The notes: a model not told the origin generated them from the letters alone. DNA of 64,000 nt from JAYUDN01 sp043769645 (GCA_043769645.1 JAYVJC010000042.1:19750-83749); one strand, 5' to 3'; positions 38,591 through 49,787 are shown, counted from the first letter of the stretch. Numbers and translations: made by a program.

Positions 38591-39226
38591 ATGTCGCCCT
38601 CCATTACCACCTACATAAAAAATCTCAAAGCTTTCGGACTTGCCAGAAAGATCCCCAATATTTCTGAAGAAAATGCGGAGTTTATCAAAAATCTGATTCG
38701 TGAGCAAAAACCTCACCATATCCTCGAGATCGGCACGGCGAATGGATATTCTACGCTCTGCTTCGCACAAGCTGTAATGAGTGATGAGGCATGAGTTATG
38801 AGTTCGGTCGAACTACAACTGAAAACTCTAAACTCTCAACTCACAACTGACATCACCACCATCGAATCTGCCTGGAACGCTCATATAGAAGCCGTAGAGC
38901 ACTTCAAGAACTGTAAAATCAAACATATCCATGCCATCTTGGGGGATGCAAAGGCCGTCATACCGAGCCTTCAGGATGATTATTTTGACTTCGTATATAT
39001 CGATGCGATGAAGCGTGAGTATCTTGACTATCTGGTCCTCGCGCTCCCGAAAATGACACAGAATGCTCTCATAGTAATCGATGATGTAGAGAAATTTCGC
39101 GATAAGATGGAAAATCTCTTTACATGGCTTGACTCCCGAGGCATAACCTATAGAATAGAAAAAACAGATATCGATGATAGTATTATGATCCTCTATCGTC
39201 GAGATATCGGCATCAAGAGAATATAA
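38591..39226 (+). CDS. SAM-dependent O-methyltransferase
   Basis: 211-residue class I methyltransferase of the caffeoyl-CoA/catechol O-methyltransferase-like family. SAM site HHILEIGTANGYSTLCFAQA; later IHAILGDAKAVIPSL, FDFVYIDAMKREYLDYLVLA (metal/substrate Asp) and ALIVIDDVEKF. Between TLCFAQAVM and the next motif is an in-frame low-complexity insert of about 20 residues (VELQLKTLNSQLTTD, from aactctaaactctcaact repeats). One UGA glycine. The substrate is unknown. Confidence 0.85.
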
Positions 39227-39243
39227 TCTCTAACCTTGTTTTT

Positions 39244-39747
39244 ATGAATCCTTCCCTCTCAACTCTAGTTGTCGCTACTACGCTCGGCTTCTGATCTATC
39301 TCGAGTCATGCATGAGAAGATATCGATACTCGGATACGTCTCCTTCCTCAAACAATATGAACCTCGGAAGGAATCAAGTGAAAACCATTTCCCATTATTC
39401 CTACTGGGGGGAATTCTCACAAATGGGAACTTGGAAGCTGAGTTATAGAAGGTATAAATAGAAGTAATGAAGTCGAAAATTATAAGGAGGTTCTCTCAAA
39501 TTCAAGAAAAGCACTTGCTTCCATACTTCCTGGAAATGCACTTATTTGGAATCAAGATGCAGTACGAAGTCGGACAACCTATGTCGGATACGAAGTCTTC
39601 GATAATCGGTACCCAAAGATCAACATGAAGATCATGTTCGTACTCTACCGTCAGGCTCGGTTCAGTGAGTGAGCCTTGATCGATGGAGTGAGCGGTGCTC
39701 AGACCACGAAATGAGCAGGGATTCTTATAAATATCCCCATCAATTAA
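39244..39747 (+). CDS. Secreted hypothetical protein
   Basis: 167-residue protein with signal peptide MNPSLSTLVVATTLGFGSIS (UGA Gly17) and likely cleavage after SHA. The mature part has IRLLPQTIGTSEGIKGKPFP and a beta-rich region (TTYVGYEVFDNRYPKINMKI, then FVLYRQARFSEG). About eight UGA glycines. It follows the methyltransferase by 17 bp. No family recognised. Confidence 0.6.
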
Positions 39748-39890
39748 TCAAGTATAAGGACTAAATCCTATCAGATAGCCTTTGTACTTCTGCTTGCTTT
39801 TCAAGCATTTCTTCATAAAATGTCATCGTAAAAATAACAAAACTTGATGTTATTCTTCATCATTCATTCTTAATTATTCATTTACTATAT

Positions 39891-40205
39891 ATGTCTCTCA
39901 AAATATCTAAAGATACTGAATTCGCGGCCAATATCGCTTCTGGAGTCACTCTAGTCGACTTCTGGGCAGAGTGGTGTGGTCCGTGTCAGATTATGCTTCC
40001 ACGTCTGACTGAGCTCGCTTCCAAGATCGAAGGAAAGGCGACCGTCATGAAGCACGATGTCGACTCTGAGCCACAAACTCCGACGAGTTTCCGCATCATG
40101 AGCATCCCGACGATTATCGTCTTCAAAGATGGTCAACCGGTTGAAAAATTTATCGGAGTTCAAGACGTCGCGACCCTCGAAGCAGCAATTGCAAAACACG
40201 TATAA
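39891..40205 (+). CDS. trxA: Thioredoxin
   Basis: 104-residue thioredoxin, the general disulfide reductant. The active site WCGPC is at residues 28-32 within VDFWAEWCGPCQIMLPRL; the cis-proline segment is IMSIPTIIVFKDGQPVEKF. No internal UGA, as expected for a highly expressed small protein. It is followed by a terminator and dnaJ. The leader is a CATTCATTCTTAATTATTC-type repeat without a ribosome site. Confidence 0.97.
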   Translation: MSLKISKDTEFAANIASGVTLVDFWAEWCGPCQIMLPRLTELASKIEGKATVMKHDVDSEPQTPTSFRIMSIPTIIVFKDGQPVEKFIGVQDVATLEAAIAKHV

Positions 40206-40218
40206 TTCCTAGCATAGA

Positions 40219-40277
40219 GACATAGTCATAGGTATAGGAAGATTCCTTTCTCTGTACTATGCCTATGTCCTTTTTTT
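40219..40277 (+). terminator. Long hairpin terminator after trxA
   Basis: GACATAGTCATAG at 40219 pairs with CTATGCCTATGTC ending at 40269 (one mismatch); the loop contains a second small stem; seven Ts follow. Confidence 0.75.
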
Positions 40278-40287
40278 ATTTTATATT

Positions 40288-41394
40288 ATGGCGTTTGAAT
40301 ACTACTCAACCCTCCGTATAGAGCGAAATGCCTCTGCCGAGGAAATCAAGAAAGCATATCGAAAAAAAGCGATGGAATGTCATCCAGATCGACACGCTGG
40401 AGATAAGACCAAAGAGGCTGAATTCAAAAAGGTAAATGAGGCCTACTCAACCCTCTCAGATAGTGCGAAGAAAGCCCAGTATGATCAATTCGGTTCGGCC
40501 GATGGAGGAGGCGGATTTGGTGGAGGTTTTTGAGGATTTCAATGAGGATTCGAAGGAGATATTTCAGATATTTTTTCTTCATTTTTCGGAGGAGGGACTC
40601 GTGGGGGATCTCGAAAACGAGCCGATATCGGAGAGGACATCGAGGTACGCCTTCGGATTTCTCTCGAAGATGCAATCCGTGGGACCAGTCGTGTCGTAGA
40701 GCTCAAGCGAAAATCCCCCTGTACAAGTTGCGGAGGCAATGGGGCAAAAAATGGAACCGAAATCAAAACCTGTGATACCTGTCATGGATCAGGTCAGGTA
40801 AGACAGCGGATGCAGACAATGTTTGGGACTATCGAACAGGCAGTTGCCTGCCATATTTGTGGAGGTGCTGGGAAAATTATTTCTGAGAAGTGCAGTGACT
40901 GTCATGGGAAGGGATGGAAGGAATCCGTCATCAAAAAAGATATAGAAGTGCCCGCGGGTATCGAAAACGGTATGAGCATAAAAATCCGTGGTGAAGGACA
41001 TGCCGGTCGAGATGGAAGTGGAGACCTCTACGTTGGATTTGAAATCCCGGATCGAGAAGCCGGACTCGTACGAGATGGGGTCGATCTCCACTGTGAAGTA
41101 CGTATCTCTCCTGCGGAAGCTACGCTTGGAAGTGAGCGATCCATCGATATTCCGATCATCGGCAAGAAAACGCTCCATATCAAGCCTGGAACGCAGAATG
41201 ATACGGAAATCCTCTATAAACAAGAAGGGATTGATTCGGTAGAAAGAAAAGGAGTAAAGGGGCATCTCATCATCCATCTCATCATCGATATCTCCACAAA
41301 ACTTACTGGGGAGGAAAAACAACTCTATGAAGCACTCCTCGTATGCCAAGGGAAGAAGATGGAAAAAGGATGGCTCGGGAACTTTTTCGGATAG
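40288..41394 (+). CDS. dnaJ: Chaperone DnaJ
   Basis: 368-residue Hsp40 that delivers clients to DnaK. J domain with YYSTLRIERNASAEEIKKAY and the HPD motif in MECHPDRHAG; Gly/Phe linker (FGGGFGGFQGGFEGD) in which two glycines are UGA; four zinc-finger repeats CTSCGGNG, CDTCHGSG, CHICGGAG and CSDCHGKG; then the substrate-binding C-terminal domains (VPAGIENGMSIKIRGEGHAG). dnaK and grpE are not adjacent. Confidence 0.97.
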
Positions 41395-41528
41395 ATTTTC
41401 ACAAGTTCAAACCTATTTTACCTCGCTATCTCGAATGTTCACGTACTCCTAAAAATCAAACCTTTTAAAACTGGATGATTCGTCCCAGAGAATGACAAAG
41501 TAGTCATTTTACTCGAATAACTCAACAT

Positions 41529-41561
41529 AAAAATAGCTTCCTAAGTATGGAAGCTATTTTT
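41529..41561. terminator. Bidirectional hairpin terminator
   Basis: AAAAATAGCTTCC and GGAAGCTATTTTT, loop TAAGTAT, between the convergent dnaJ and phosphate-transporter genes. Confidence 0.88.
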
Positions 41562-41576
41562 ATGTAAGTATATCCT

Positions 41577-42995
41577 CTATTTTACAAAGACGGCATGGAG
41601 GGAGAGGAATATAGTGGCAGCAAGTATCGTCGCAACTGGAAGGGTGAGTACCCACGCCATAAGGATAGAGCGAATCGTATCTCCACGAAGACCGCCTTTT
41701 CCATGTTCGTGAGCCATCGTCCCGGCCACACTCGAAGAGAGGATATGTGTCGTCGAAACGGGGAGACTATAGAAGGTAGAACCTGCGATCGTGAGTGCTG
41801 TCATCAGAGTTGCGACCGTTCCCTGAGCATAGGTAAGCTTATCCTTTCCGATTTTTTCTCCGATGGTGATCACGATACGCTTCCATCCGACCATCGTACC
41901 AAGTCCGAGAGAGATAGAAATCATCGCGATAATCCACATAGGAGCATAATCCGTCACCGTCGAAATAGCACTGATACTCGGGGAAATATCTGTGATACTG
42001 TTCGAAGTTCCCGCAGCACTCGCGCTTGGGATGAGAGCAAACTGTTTCTTCGAAAGACTCGTATAGTCCTTCTGGATCTTGAGGATATGTTTACGAACGA
42101 GTATGCGTTCACTTACTTCTACATTTTCTTTACTCAGAATCGTTTGAATAGCTTGGATATTATCTTTCGTTTCTTGTATAACTACCGCATCAGCCGAAGA
42201 TACCGTCGTCATATCGAGCTCATTGAATCGTGCCTGAACGACTTCTATATTCTTTTTGACAACCGTGAGATCCGCTGCAGGATTCATAGCAAAATAACCA
42301 GGGGCAAGGGAAATAAGGATAAGCATGGCAAGACCAACTCCCTTTTGTCCGTCGTTGGAACCGTGGAAAAAGCTCACAAACCAGCTTGAGACGATAAGTC
42401 CTCCTCGAGTCCACTTTTCAGGATACTTATTCCAGAAACGTCCTGGGTGCTGGTAAAAGTTTTTATTTTTGATAAAGAGGTGAAGCATATGGAGAAGTCC
42501 AAATGCAAGGAGAAATCAGACTACAGGAGAGACGAGGAGAGACTTTCCTGCATCGAGAACTTTCGGCCAAGGAATCGTAACCCCATGAGGATCGAGATAG
42601 TACATAGCAAGTGATACCCCGAGGATAGAACCGATAAGGGTATGTGAGCTTGAAGCTGGGATTCCGAGGTACCACGTTCCGAAGTTCCATATGATTGCAG
42701 CGACGAGTAGAGAAAGTACGATACAGATTCCGAATGAAATCGGCTGGCTCGCGATCATATCGAGTGGGAGAAGATGGATAATTCCCATCGCCACACCGAT
42801 CCCTCCGAGAAGCACTCCACAGAAGTTAAAAAATGCCGCAAAAAGAACTGCTACTTTAGGTGGAAGCGCATTGGTATAGATGACCGGAGCGACGGCATTG
42901 GCCGTATCGTGAAATCAGTTGATAAACTCAAAAGCACAGACGAGAGCCAGACAGAGAAAGAGGAGGATAAACACTCAGATATCGATTCCAAACAT
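41577..42995 (-). CDS. pit: Low-affinity inorganic phosphate transporter (PiT family)
   Basis: 472-residue phosphate:cation symporter. Both PiT signatures are present: N-terminal FINGFHDTANAVAPVIYTNA and C-terminal SWFVSFFHGSNDGQKGVGLA; the first signature's glycine is UGA. Further helices include GIPASSSHTLIGSILG and LPVSTTHILSSSVAG. A soluble helical loop of about 100 residues separates the two halves. The ATG at 42993-42995 precedes the first helix directly. No PhoU-like gene is adjacent. Confidence 0.95.
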
Positions 42996-43123
42996 AGAGA
43001 AAAATTAGATGACCTGATCATCATATCATATTTCTATAGGAAAAGTCAAAATACACGAGACAAAATGTTTGATTCAATTTTTTTCTTCATATACTTAGGA
43101 CATCTTTATAAAAATAAGAATTT

Positions 43124-44146
43124 ATGAAGAATCGCGTTCACCTATGATGAGTCTTCGTCCTAGCCTTCCTTCTCGGGGGAATTTCTGTGTATGTTTCTCT
43201 GAAATCGAATATGCATAGCGACTCCTTGCAAGCAAGCAAAACCCGAGAAAGATGAACCGACTACTCTATACGCCAGTCTTGATATACCTTTATCAATCCC
43301 CTTCTCGAATGTGAAATATCAAATACCGGCGATCGCATGAAGTACATACCATTCGAAGAGATAACCAAACAGAGAATCAGGAAAGAAATCATAGACACCA
43401 ATCCTGACGTAGAAATCGGTCTCTACGTGCGTAATCTCAATAATGGTCCCTGGTTCGGCATCAATGAGAATACTCTCTACTCTCCTGCGAGCCTTATGAA
43501 ACTTCCAGTATTGATGACTTACCTGAAATGGATCGAGGAAGACCCGAAGATTGCCAATAAAAAAGTAATCTTTCACGATACCAATTCCGGGTCATTGCAG
43601 TACTTTCAACCCTCGACTCGCATGATCGAAGGAAAAGAGTATAGCGTACGCGAGCTTCTGGAAGAGATGATTGTCTACTCTGATAATCAGTCGATGCACA
43701 TCCTCCTCGATGCAGTTCCAGGAGAATTTTATACGAAAGTAAGTAAGGATCTCGGGATCACCGTACCGGGGGTCAGAACTCCTGAAGACTTCCTCTCGGT
43801 CAAAGATGTCGCCACATTTTTCCGAATTCTCTATAACGCTTCCTATCTAGATCGAGATACTTCAGAATACGCTCTTAGTATGCTCTCTCGGGCAACCTTT
43901 CATGAAGGACTCAATCTCTGAGTTCCAGACACTATCAAGATCGCTCACAAATTCGGCGAACGGGGATATGCTGGCGACTCGGGAAAAGGATCCAAACAAC
44001 TTCATGATTGTGGGATAGTGTACTACGCAAAGTACCCCTATCTGGCGTGCATCGTCACAAAATGAGATGATTTCGAGAAACTCTCTCATGTGATCGGTGG
44101 AGTTTCGAAAATCGTGTACGAAGAAATATCGAAAGCCTTCCCATAA
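43124..44146 (+). CDS. Secreted serine hydrolase (beta-lactamase class A-like)
   Basis: 340 residues. A signal anchor (about 8-25, with UGA glycines) is followed by a linker and a beta-lactamase2-type domain: SPASLMKLPVLMTY with the Ser-x-x-Lys nucleophile motif, YSDNQSMH (SDN motif) and HKFGERGYAGD in place of KTG. The lack of a true KTG and the general divergence suggest a cell-wall or carboxypeptidase-like enzyme rather than a dedicated antibiotic resistance enzyme. About eight UGA glycines. It stands alone between pit and pyrB. Confidence 0.82.
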
Positions 44147-44468
44147 ATTAGGCTCTTGAACTCCTTTCTGCTGTTCAACACTTTTTTACCTTTACATCCT
44201 TTTCTTTTTCTATTGTTCCATCATTTCTACCCTTCTCCCATCTCTACTGTCGTTCGTGTTAAACGAAGATACCTAAGAGTTTCCTCCTAAGTTCTACCTT
44301 TCCCTACCCCCCTTGTTCCCCTCGAAAGGGGGATCCAAAATCTTCTTACTTGCTAATTGCTCATCTTTAGTTACCTAGGACTGTTTGTTAACTTAGCTTT
44401 TCTCTCACGTCTCTACCTTTCTACCGTTTCAATCGTTTCTCCCCTTCTATCGTTTCTCCCCTCCTCTT
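44147..44468. other. Low-complexity intergenic region before pyrB
   Basis: 322 bp without a gene: tracts such as ctaccgtttcaatcgtttct and ccccttctatcgtttctc, and a short G/C palindrome near 44307-44334 (CCCCCCTTGTTCCCC...GGGGGA). Confidence 0.6.
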
Positions 44469-45368
44469 ATGCTCCGCCATATTCTCTCAGCGAAACAATT
44501 CGATCAAGCATTTCTCTCTCATATCTTCGAACGGGCCTACGTGATGGAAAATGTGGTCAAGGTTCGTTGAACTCAGATCGCAAAAGACCGTATCATGGCG
44601 ACGCTCTTCTACGAACCATCAACCCGTACGAGACTTTCCTTCGAGTCCGCGATGCTCCGGCTCTGAGGTGAGATCATATCAGAGACGAGTGTCGAATTCT
44701 CCAGTATCACCAAAGGGGAACGACTCGAAGATACGGCGCGTATTATCGGTGGATACGCAGATATTATCACGCTCAGGTCCAAAACCGAGGGAGATGCTGC
44801 CCGAATGGCAGCATATGCCGGTGTCCCTGTGATGAATGCGGGAGATGGAGCCTGAGAACATCCATCACAAGCCCTTCTCGACGCCTACACCATCAATCGA
44901 CACTTCCCACTTCTCACGGAGAACATCTCAATCGCATTCGTCGGTGACCTCCGATATGGACGAACCGTCCACTCGCTTTCGACCCTCCTTCGTGCCTATC
45001 CTGGAGTACAGATTTCCTATGTAGCACCTCTCGAACTTCAGATTCCAGATGTCTACTTTCGCACATGAGACCGTAAACACGAAAGCATAAAGGATATTCT
45101 CGCAAGTGCCGATGTCATCTATGATACGCGTATCCAAAAAGAGCGATTCGAAGACCTTACGACTTACGAAGCACTCAAGGAGAGTTTTATATTTACTCCC
45201 GAGGTGGTCGGAAAAATGAAACCAGATGCGCTCCTCCTCCATCCGCTTCCGAGGATCAACGAAATCACTCCTGAGGTTGATACTCTCCCGCAAGCAAAAT
45301 ACTTCGAACAGGCACAAAATGGGCTCTACGTCCGCATGGCACTGATCGAATGGTGCCTTGATCTGTAG
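44469..45368 (+). CDS. pyrB: Aspartate carbamoyltransferase catalytic subunit
   Basis: 299-residue ATCase, the committed step of pyrimidine synthesis. The carbamoyl-phosphate site FYEPSTRTRLSFESAM; MNAGDGAGEHPSQALLDAYT with the HPSQ loop and a UGA-encoded glycine; SIAFVGDLRYGRTVHSL; LLLHPLPRINEI with HPLPR. No regulatory subunit or other pyr genes are nearby. About six UGA glycines. Leader without ribosome site, made of short pyrimidine-rich repeats. Confidence 0.96.
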
Positions 45369-45427
45369 ACTGTTTTCCTTTTGCCATTTTCTCTTTTTCC
45401 CATATAATCCCAATCAAATATAAACTC

Positions 45428-45547
45428 TTGCCCAAACAAGCAAAAGAATGTTGATCCTGTACTTTATGGGATAGTTGACTTCCTTCATTGGGCTCCGAAC
45501 TACAAATATTACCAAAGTGATGAGTTTGAAGTACCCTCTACTTGTAA
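45428..45547 (+). CDS. Doubtful tiny CxxC ORF
   Basis: A 39-codon code-25 ORF with TTG start (MPKQAKECGSCTLWDSGLPS...), following TATAAT at about 45405. The CGSC pair is suggestive, but size, start codon and lack of conservation data make it doubtful. Otherwise the 209 bp between pyrB and pnp hold only TTATAACTTATAACTT repeats. Confidence 0.2.
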
Positions 45548-45577
45548 CTTATAACTTATAACTTTTAACTCTCTATT

Positions 45578-47725
45578 ATGATCGTCGCCCTCAAAGACCG
45601 AGATGCCCTCAGTCGATCCGTTGTCGAAAAGACCTATACTATAGCCCATAAAAAGATCACCTTCGAGTCCGGAAGACTCGCGCTCTTTGCGACGGGTTCT
45701 ATCGTGATCAAAGATGAAGATGGGAATTTTCTCCTTACGACCACAGGGGTCGGAAATACGAAGGATGGAGACTTTTTCCCGCTCACGGTTGAATTTCAAG
45801 AGAAGTACTATGCCGCTGGGAAAATCGGTGGAAACCGCTTTATGAAACGTGAAGGACGCCCGAGTGAGAATAGTATCCTGACGAGTCGTCTCATCGATCG
45901 TCCGATTCGACCGATGTTCCCGAAAGGGACGCGTACCGAATTCCAGATTATCTCGACGATCATGTCATCGAGTGGACTTTCTGACTTCGGTTGGTATGGA
46001 GTAACGGGTGCTTCCCTTTCAGTGATGCTTGCCTGAGTGAAAGAATTCGAAGGACCGATCGCGGGGGTTCGTATCGTCTCAGATGCAGACGGAAAATTTA
46101 TATTCGATCCGACCTTTGATCAGATCGAAGCCGCTCACCTTGACCTCACCGTTGCCGGGACGATGGATGCGATTACGATGGTCGAATCTCAGGGATACGA
46201 GGTCTCAGATGAGCTCATGGTACGAGCATTTGAATATGCCCATAGCCTTATAAAAGAGCTTTGTACGGCACAGATCGATTTTCTGAAATCGTATCAGGGA
46301 GTCTATGCACTTCCGATTACAGAGATTACCGTGAAAGATACGGATATGGAGGTTCTCACAAAGGTCCATTCGCTCGTGACAGAAAAAGAAATCCTTTCCC
46401 TCTATGGCCTCGGAAAGATCGAATTCCATGATGCGATTCATGATCTTGTAGAGACTGTAGCCGAGAAGCTCGAGTATGATGAATCAACCAATATGCCAAA
46501 AATGGCTGATATTGCCGACTCAGTGAAAGATGTCGTCAAGACCCATATGAGGAAGACGGTTATCGAGACTCAGTCTCGACTCGATGGTAGGAATACTACT
46601 GAGGTTCGTCCCGTTCGCACCACCGCACCGATTCTCCCTCGAACGCACGGAAGTGCCCTCTTCGAACGAGGTGTGACACAGGTCCTCTCGATTACTACTC
46701 TCGGCGGACCATCTGATATACAGCTCATCGATGATATGTACGAGGAAGATACGAAGCGATACATCCACCACTATAACTTCCCTCCATTTTCCGTCGGTGA
46801 AGTGAAGCCCCTTCGTGGAGTCGGACGACGAGAAGTTGGACATGGACGACTGGCTGAGAAAGCGCTCGAACCCGTCCTCCCGAGCGAGACCGACTTCCCC
46901 TATATGATGCGAGTCGTTTCAGAAACCACGACGTGTAATGGTTCGAGTTCTATGGCTTCAGTCTGTGGATCGACCATGTCTCTTATGGATGCAGGAGTTC
47001 CACTCAAAGCGATGGTCGCTGGGGTCGCTATGGGGATGATATTTGATGAGGAAACGGGGAAATATGAAATACTCTCTGATATCCAAGCCCAAGAAGACTT
47101 CCTCGGGGATATGGACTTCAAGGTGGCGCGTACGGACAAAGGAATCACGGCCCTCCAGATGGATTGTAAGATTTCTGGCCTTTCGATGGCAGTCATTCGA
47201 GATGTCTTCGCTCAATCACAGGGTGCTATCGCCTATATCATGGATGAGATGAAGAAGTGTCTCGATGCCCCTCGTCCAGCACTCTCTCCCCTCGCTCCAT
47301 TTCTCCTCGCGGTGATGGTCCCAGAAGAGAAGATGCGCGAAGTCATCGGAAAGGGTGGTGAAACGATCCAGGGCATCGAGAAGGAGTATGGAGTCGAGGT
47401 CAATCTCGATGACGATGGAAAGTGTACGATCACGGCAAAAACCCAGGAAGCCGGGCTTGCGGCCCTCGCATTTGTGAAAAATATCCTCAAAGATATCGAA
47501 GTCGGTGACATCTACGAGGGAAAAATCGTAAAGATCCTCGATACCGTCGGAGCGATCGTCGAGATCGCTCGAGGGAAGGAAGGGATGATCCACATTTCCA
47601 AATTCGGTGTAAAAGAACGAATTGACAACGTCAATGACGTCGCGAAAATGGGCGAGATCGTAAAAGTCCGCGTCTACAATGTCGACAAGGAAAAAGGGCG
47701 AATCGGACTCGAGAAGATAGTCTAG
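45578..47725 (+). CDS. pnp: Polyribonucleotide nucleotidyltransferase
   Basis: 715-residue PNPase, the 3'-5' phosphorolytic exoribonuclease of the degradosome. Two RNase PH cores (GRLALFATGSIVIKDEDGNF; FERGVTQVLSITTLGGPSD; ASVCGSTMSLMDAGVPLKAM; GDMDFKVARTDKGITALQMD), then a KH domain (REVIGKGGETIQGIEKEYGV) and an S1 domain (GDIYEGKIVKILDTVGAIVE). Only one UGA (codon 153, 46034-46036) in 715 residues, against much denser use in unknown genes. Leader of TTATAACTTATAACTT repeats. Confidence 0.97.
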
Positions 47726-47762
47726 AAAAAGTAGTTTACTAATTGATTTACTAAACTTAACT

Positions 47763-48074
47763 ATGAGCCATCCAGATATAGATAATAATGCATGAGATCG
47801 TATTGCTCCATTATTAAATAATGGAATCGTAAGTGCCTTGTGATGAGCAATAAGGGAAAGAACGAAACAACGGGTTGATCAAAATACTTCCGAGCATTCC
47901 ATGTGGTTTCCTCACGGTCCATTAGGATTCTGAGGACACTATTCTAAAAAACAAATACTCGAATTCCTAAAAGAAATGAGTGATGTGGAAATTGGAGTAA
48001 AGGGGTTGAAGCTTCGTTTTATGGTTTCAGGAATTGTAACTACGATTTTAATAGGATGATACTGAATTTCATAA
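47763..48074 (+). CDS. Hypothetical protein with C-terminal membrane segment
   Basis: 103 residues (MSHPDIDNNAGDRIAPLLNN...) with about seven UGA glycines and a C-terminal hydrophobic segment (FMVSGIVTTILIGGYGIS) that may span the membrane. It sits between pnp and riboflavin synthase, 30 bp before the latter. No family recognised. Confidence 0.5.
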
Positions 48075-48104
48075 CTAAAAAATCTTCCTCATTTTTATAA
48101 GCTC

Positions 48105-48686
48105 TTGTTCTCCTGAATTATCGAAACCACATCCCGTATTCTCGTTCTCGATGGTGGAACTTTCGTTGTGGAGAATACCTTCCAAGAGCCACTGACCATC
48201 GGTCAAAGTATTGCCCATGACGGAGTTTGTATGACGATCACCGAGTGGGATGCGAAAAGCTATACATTTTTTGCGATGACAGAGAGTTTTTTGAGGACCA
48301 ACTTCGGACAGAAGAGAGTCGGTGATAACTTCAATGTCGAACGCTGTATACGCTATGGGGATCGAGTTGATGGGCATTTCGTCACGGGACACATCGATAC
48401 GACCGGAACCGTGAGCGATATCCACGAGAATAGTGACACTTCTCATACAGTAAAAGTTGATTTTGATCCGAAATATCATACTCTGATCGTCGAGAAGTGA
48501 AGTATCGCGCTCAATGGGGTGAGTCTCACCATTGTTGAAGCCGGAGACTCCTTTCTGACGGTTTCGATCATCCCACATACCTGGAGCGTGACCAATCTCG
48601 GAAATATCAAACCTGGTGACCCTATCAATATCGAATTCGATATGCTGGGAAAATATATAAATAGACTAAAAGATAAAAATGAATAA
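48105..48686 (+). CDS. ribE: Riboflavin synthase, alpha chain
   Basis: 193-residue riboflavin synthase, making riboflavin from two lumazine molecules. Two lumazine-binding repeats: repeat 1 starts (M)FSGIIETTSRILVLDGG and contains IGQSIAHDGVCMTITEWD; the first repeat ends GDRVDGHFVTGHIDTTG; repeat 2 contains GSIALNGVSLTIVEAG and HTWSVTNLG. The start is TTG at 48105, chosen because it yields the family's MFxGIIE N-terminus; its glycine is UGA. It is followed by ribH and riboflavin kinase; the early genes (ribA/B/D) are not in this window. Confidence 0.94.
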
Positions 48687-48985
48687 ATAGTTTCTTCACG
48701 AAAGCCGCAACTATTTTCACTCGGATCGAAGCGACTCTAAAGAGTGAAGTGGAGGAATCTCTATTTCATTGCTGCCATTCCCGTGAAAATGGGAATCCAC
48801 TAAACCAAAATTGGTAGATTATGGGTCAAGCCCGGAATGACAAAAAGTACAATTTCAATGATACCACTTATTTATGATGAATTCACTTATTTGTAATTAC
48901 ATAATTTATAATTCATTATTTATCCTGTACCCATCAAACAGTCTAAACTTTCAACTTTTAACCTTCAACCTGTAACCTACTTTTT
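48687..48985. other. Intergenic region with REP palindrome before ribH
   Basis: 299 bp. A REP palindrome ATTCCCGTGAAAATGGGAAT (48777-48796), a second segment of REP type (gggtcaagcccggaatgac), and TTTCAACTTTTAACCTTCAA repeats next to ribH. No gene. Confidence 0.65.
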
Positions 48986-49444
48986 ATGTCTCACTACAAA
49001 ACTAAAATCCACACCCTCGAATGAGTTGATATGGCTACTCCCATCGCGATCGTAGTGGCTGAGTTCAATCGTCATTTTACCGTCAGTCTGGAAGATGAAA
49101 CCGCACACTTTCTCCAAGAACAGGGATTTTGAAACATAGATCGATTTCTCGTTCCTGGAGCCTTCGAACTTCCAGGGATGGTTGGTCGACTCCTCGAGAA
49201 GGAAAAATATGGGCTCATTATCGCGCTCGGAGTCGTTGTCAGAGGTGACACTCCGCACTTTGACTACGTCTGTGGAGAGAGTGCTCGTGGACTTATGGAT
49301 CTTACGCTTGCCTATGATACCCCGATTATCAATGGGATACTGACGTGTAATACTGACGAACAGGTTACCGAACGCATCGGTCCGAACTATGCGATCGCAG
49401 GGCTCAATCTCCTCAGAGAAGTAACCCGAATTTCCCATGAATAA
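48986..49444 (+). CDS. ribH: 6,7-dimethyl-8-ribityllumazine synthase
   Basis: 152-residue lumazine synthase. IAIVVAEFNRHFTVSL (substrate site), FLVPGAFELPGMVGRLLEK, GLIIALGVVVRGDTPHFDYV with the catalytic histidine region, and TPIINGILTCNTDEQ. UGA encodes Gly13 and Gly46. The last 8 bp overlap the riboflavin kinase start, so the two are translationally coupled. Confidence 0.96.
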
Positions 49445-49787
49445 AGAGCATATTTCTGGCATCGTCATCCACGGAAATGCGCTCGGAAGGACGATCGGTT
49501 TTCCGACCGCCAATGTCTCCCTCAAGGAATGAATCGTGAAAGATGGGGTTTACGCGCTCAAAATCCTCGTAAAAGATACTTGGTACGATGGCATATGAAC
49601 CTACCGAGTGGAGAAAGAACTGTTCGAGGCGAATATTTTCGATTTTGACCGCGATATCTACGGAGAGCTCATCGAGATCGAGATGACACACAAGATCCGT
49701 GAGAACGAACGGTTTCCCTCTCTCGAGGCATTAAAGGAACAGATCGAGCGAGATTCTCAAACCGCAAGAGCACTCCTCTCACAATAA
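49437..49787 (+). CDS. Stand-alone riboflavin kinase
   Basis: 116-residue RFK domain that makes FMN from riboflavin and ATP. The signature GNALGRTIGFPTANVSL and DGVYALKILV are clear; FDFDRDIYGELIEIEMTHKI matches the (N)fdFdrDLYGxxIxVxf segment. It lacks the FAD-synthetase half usual in bacterial RibF, so FAD synthesis must lie elsewhere or be absent. Two UGA glycines. It overlaps ribH by 8 bp and has a terminator right after its stop. Confidence 0.9.

Noticed and set aside
43124..44146. Antibiotic-resistance beta-lactamase
   Set aside because: SxxK and SDN motifs are present but KTG is missing and overall similarity is loose; only a general serine hydrolase call is supported.
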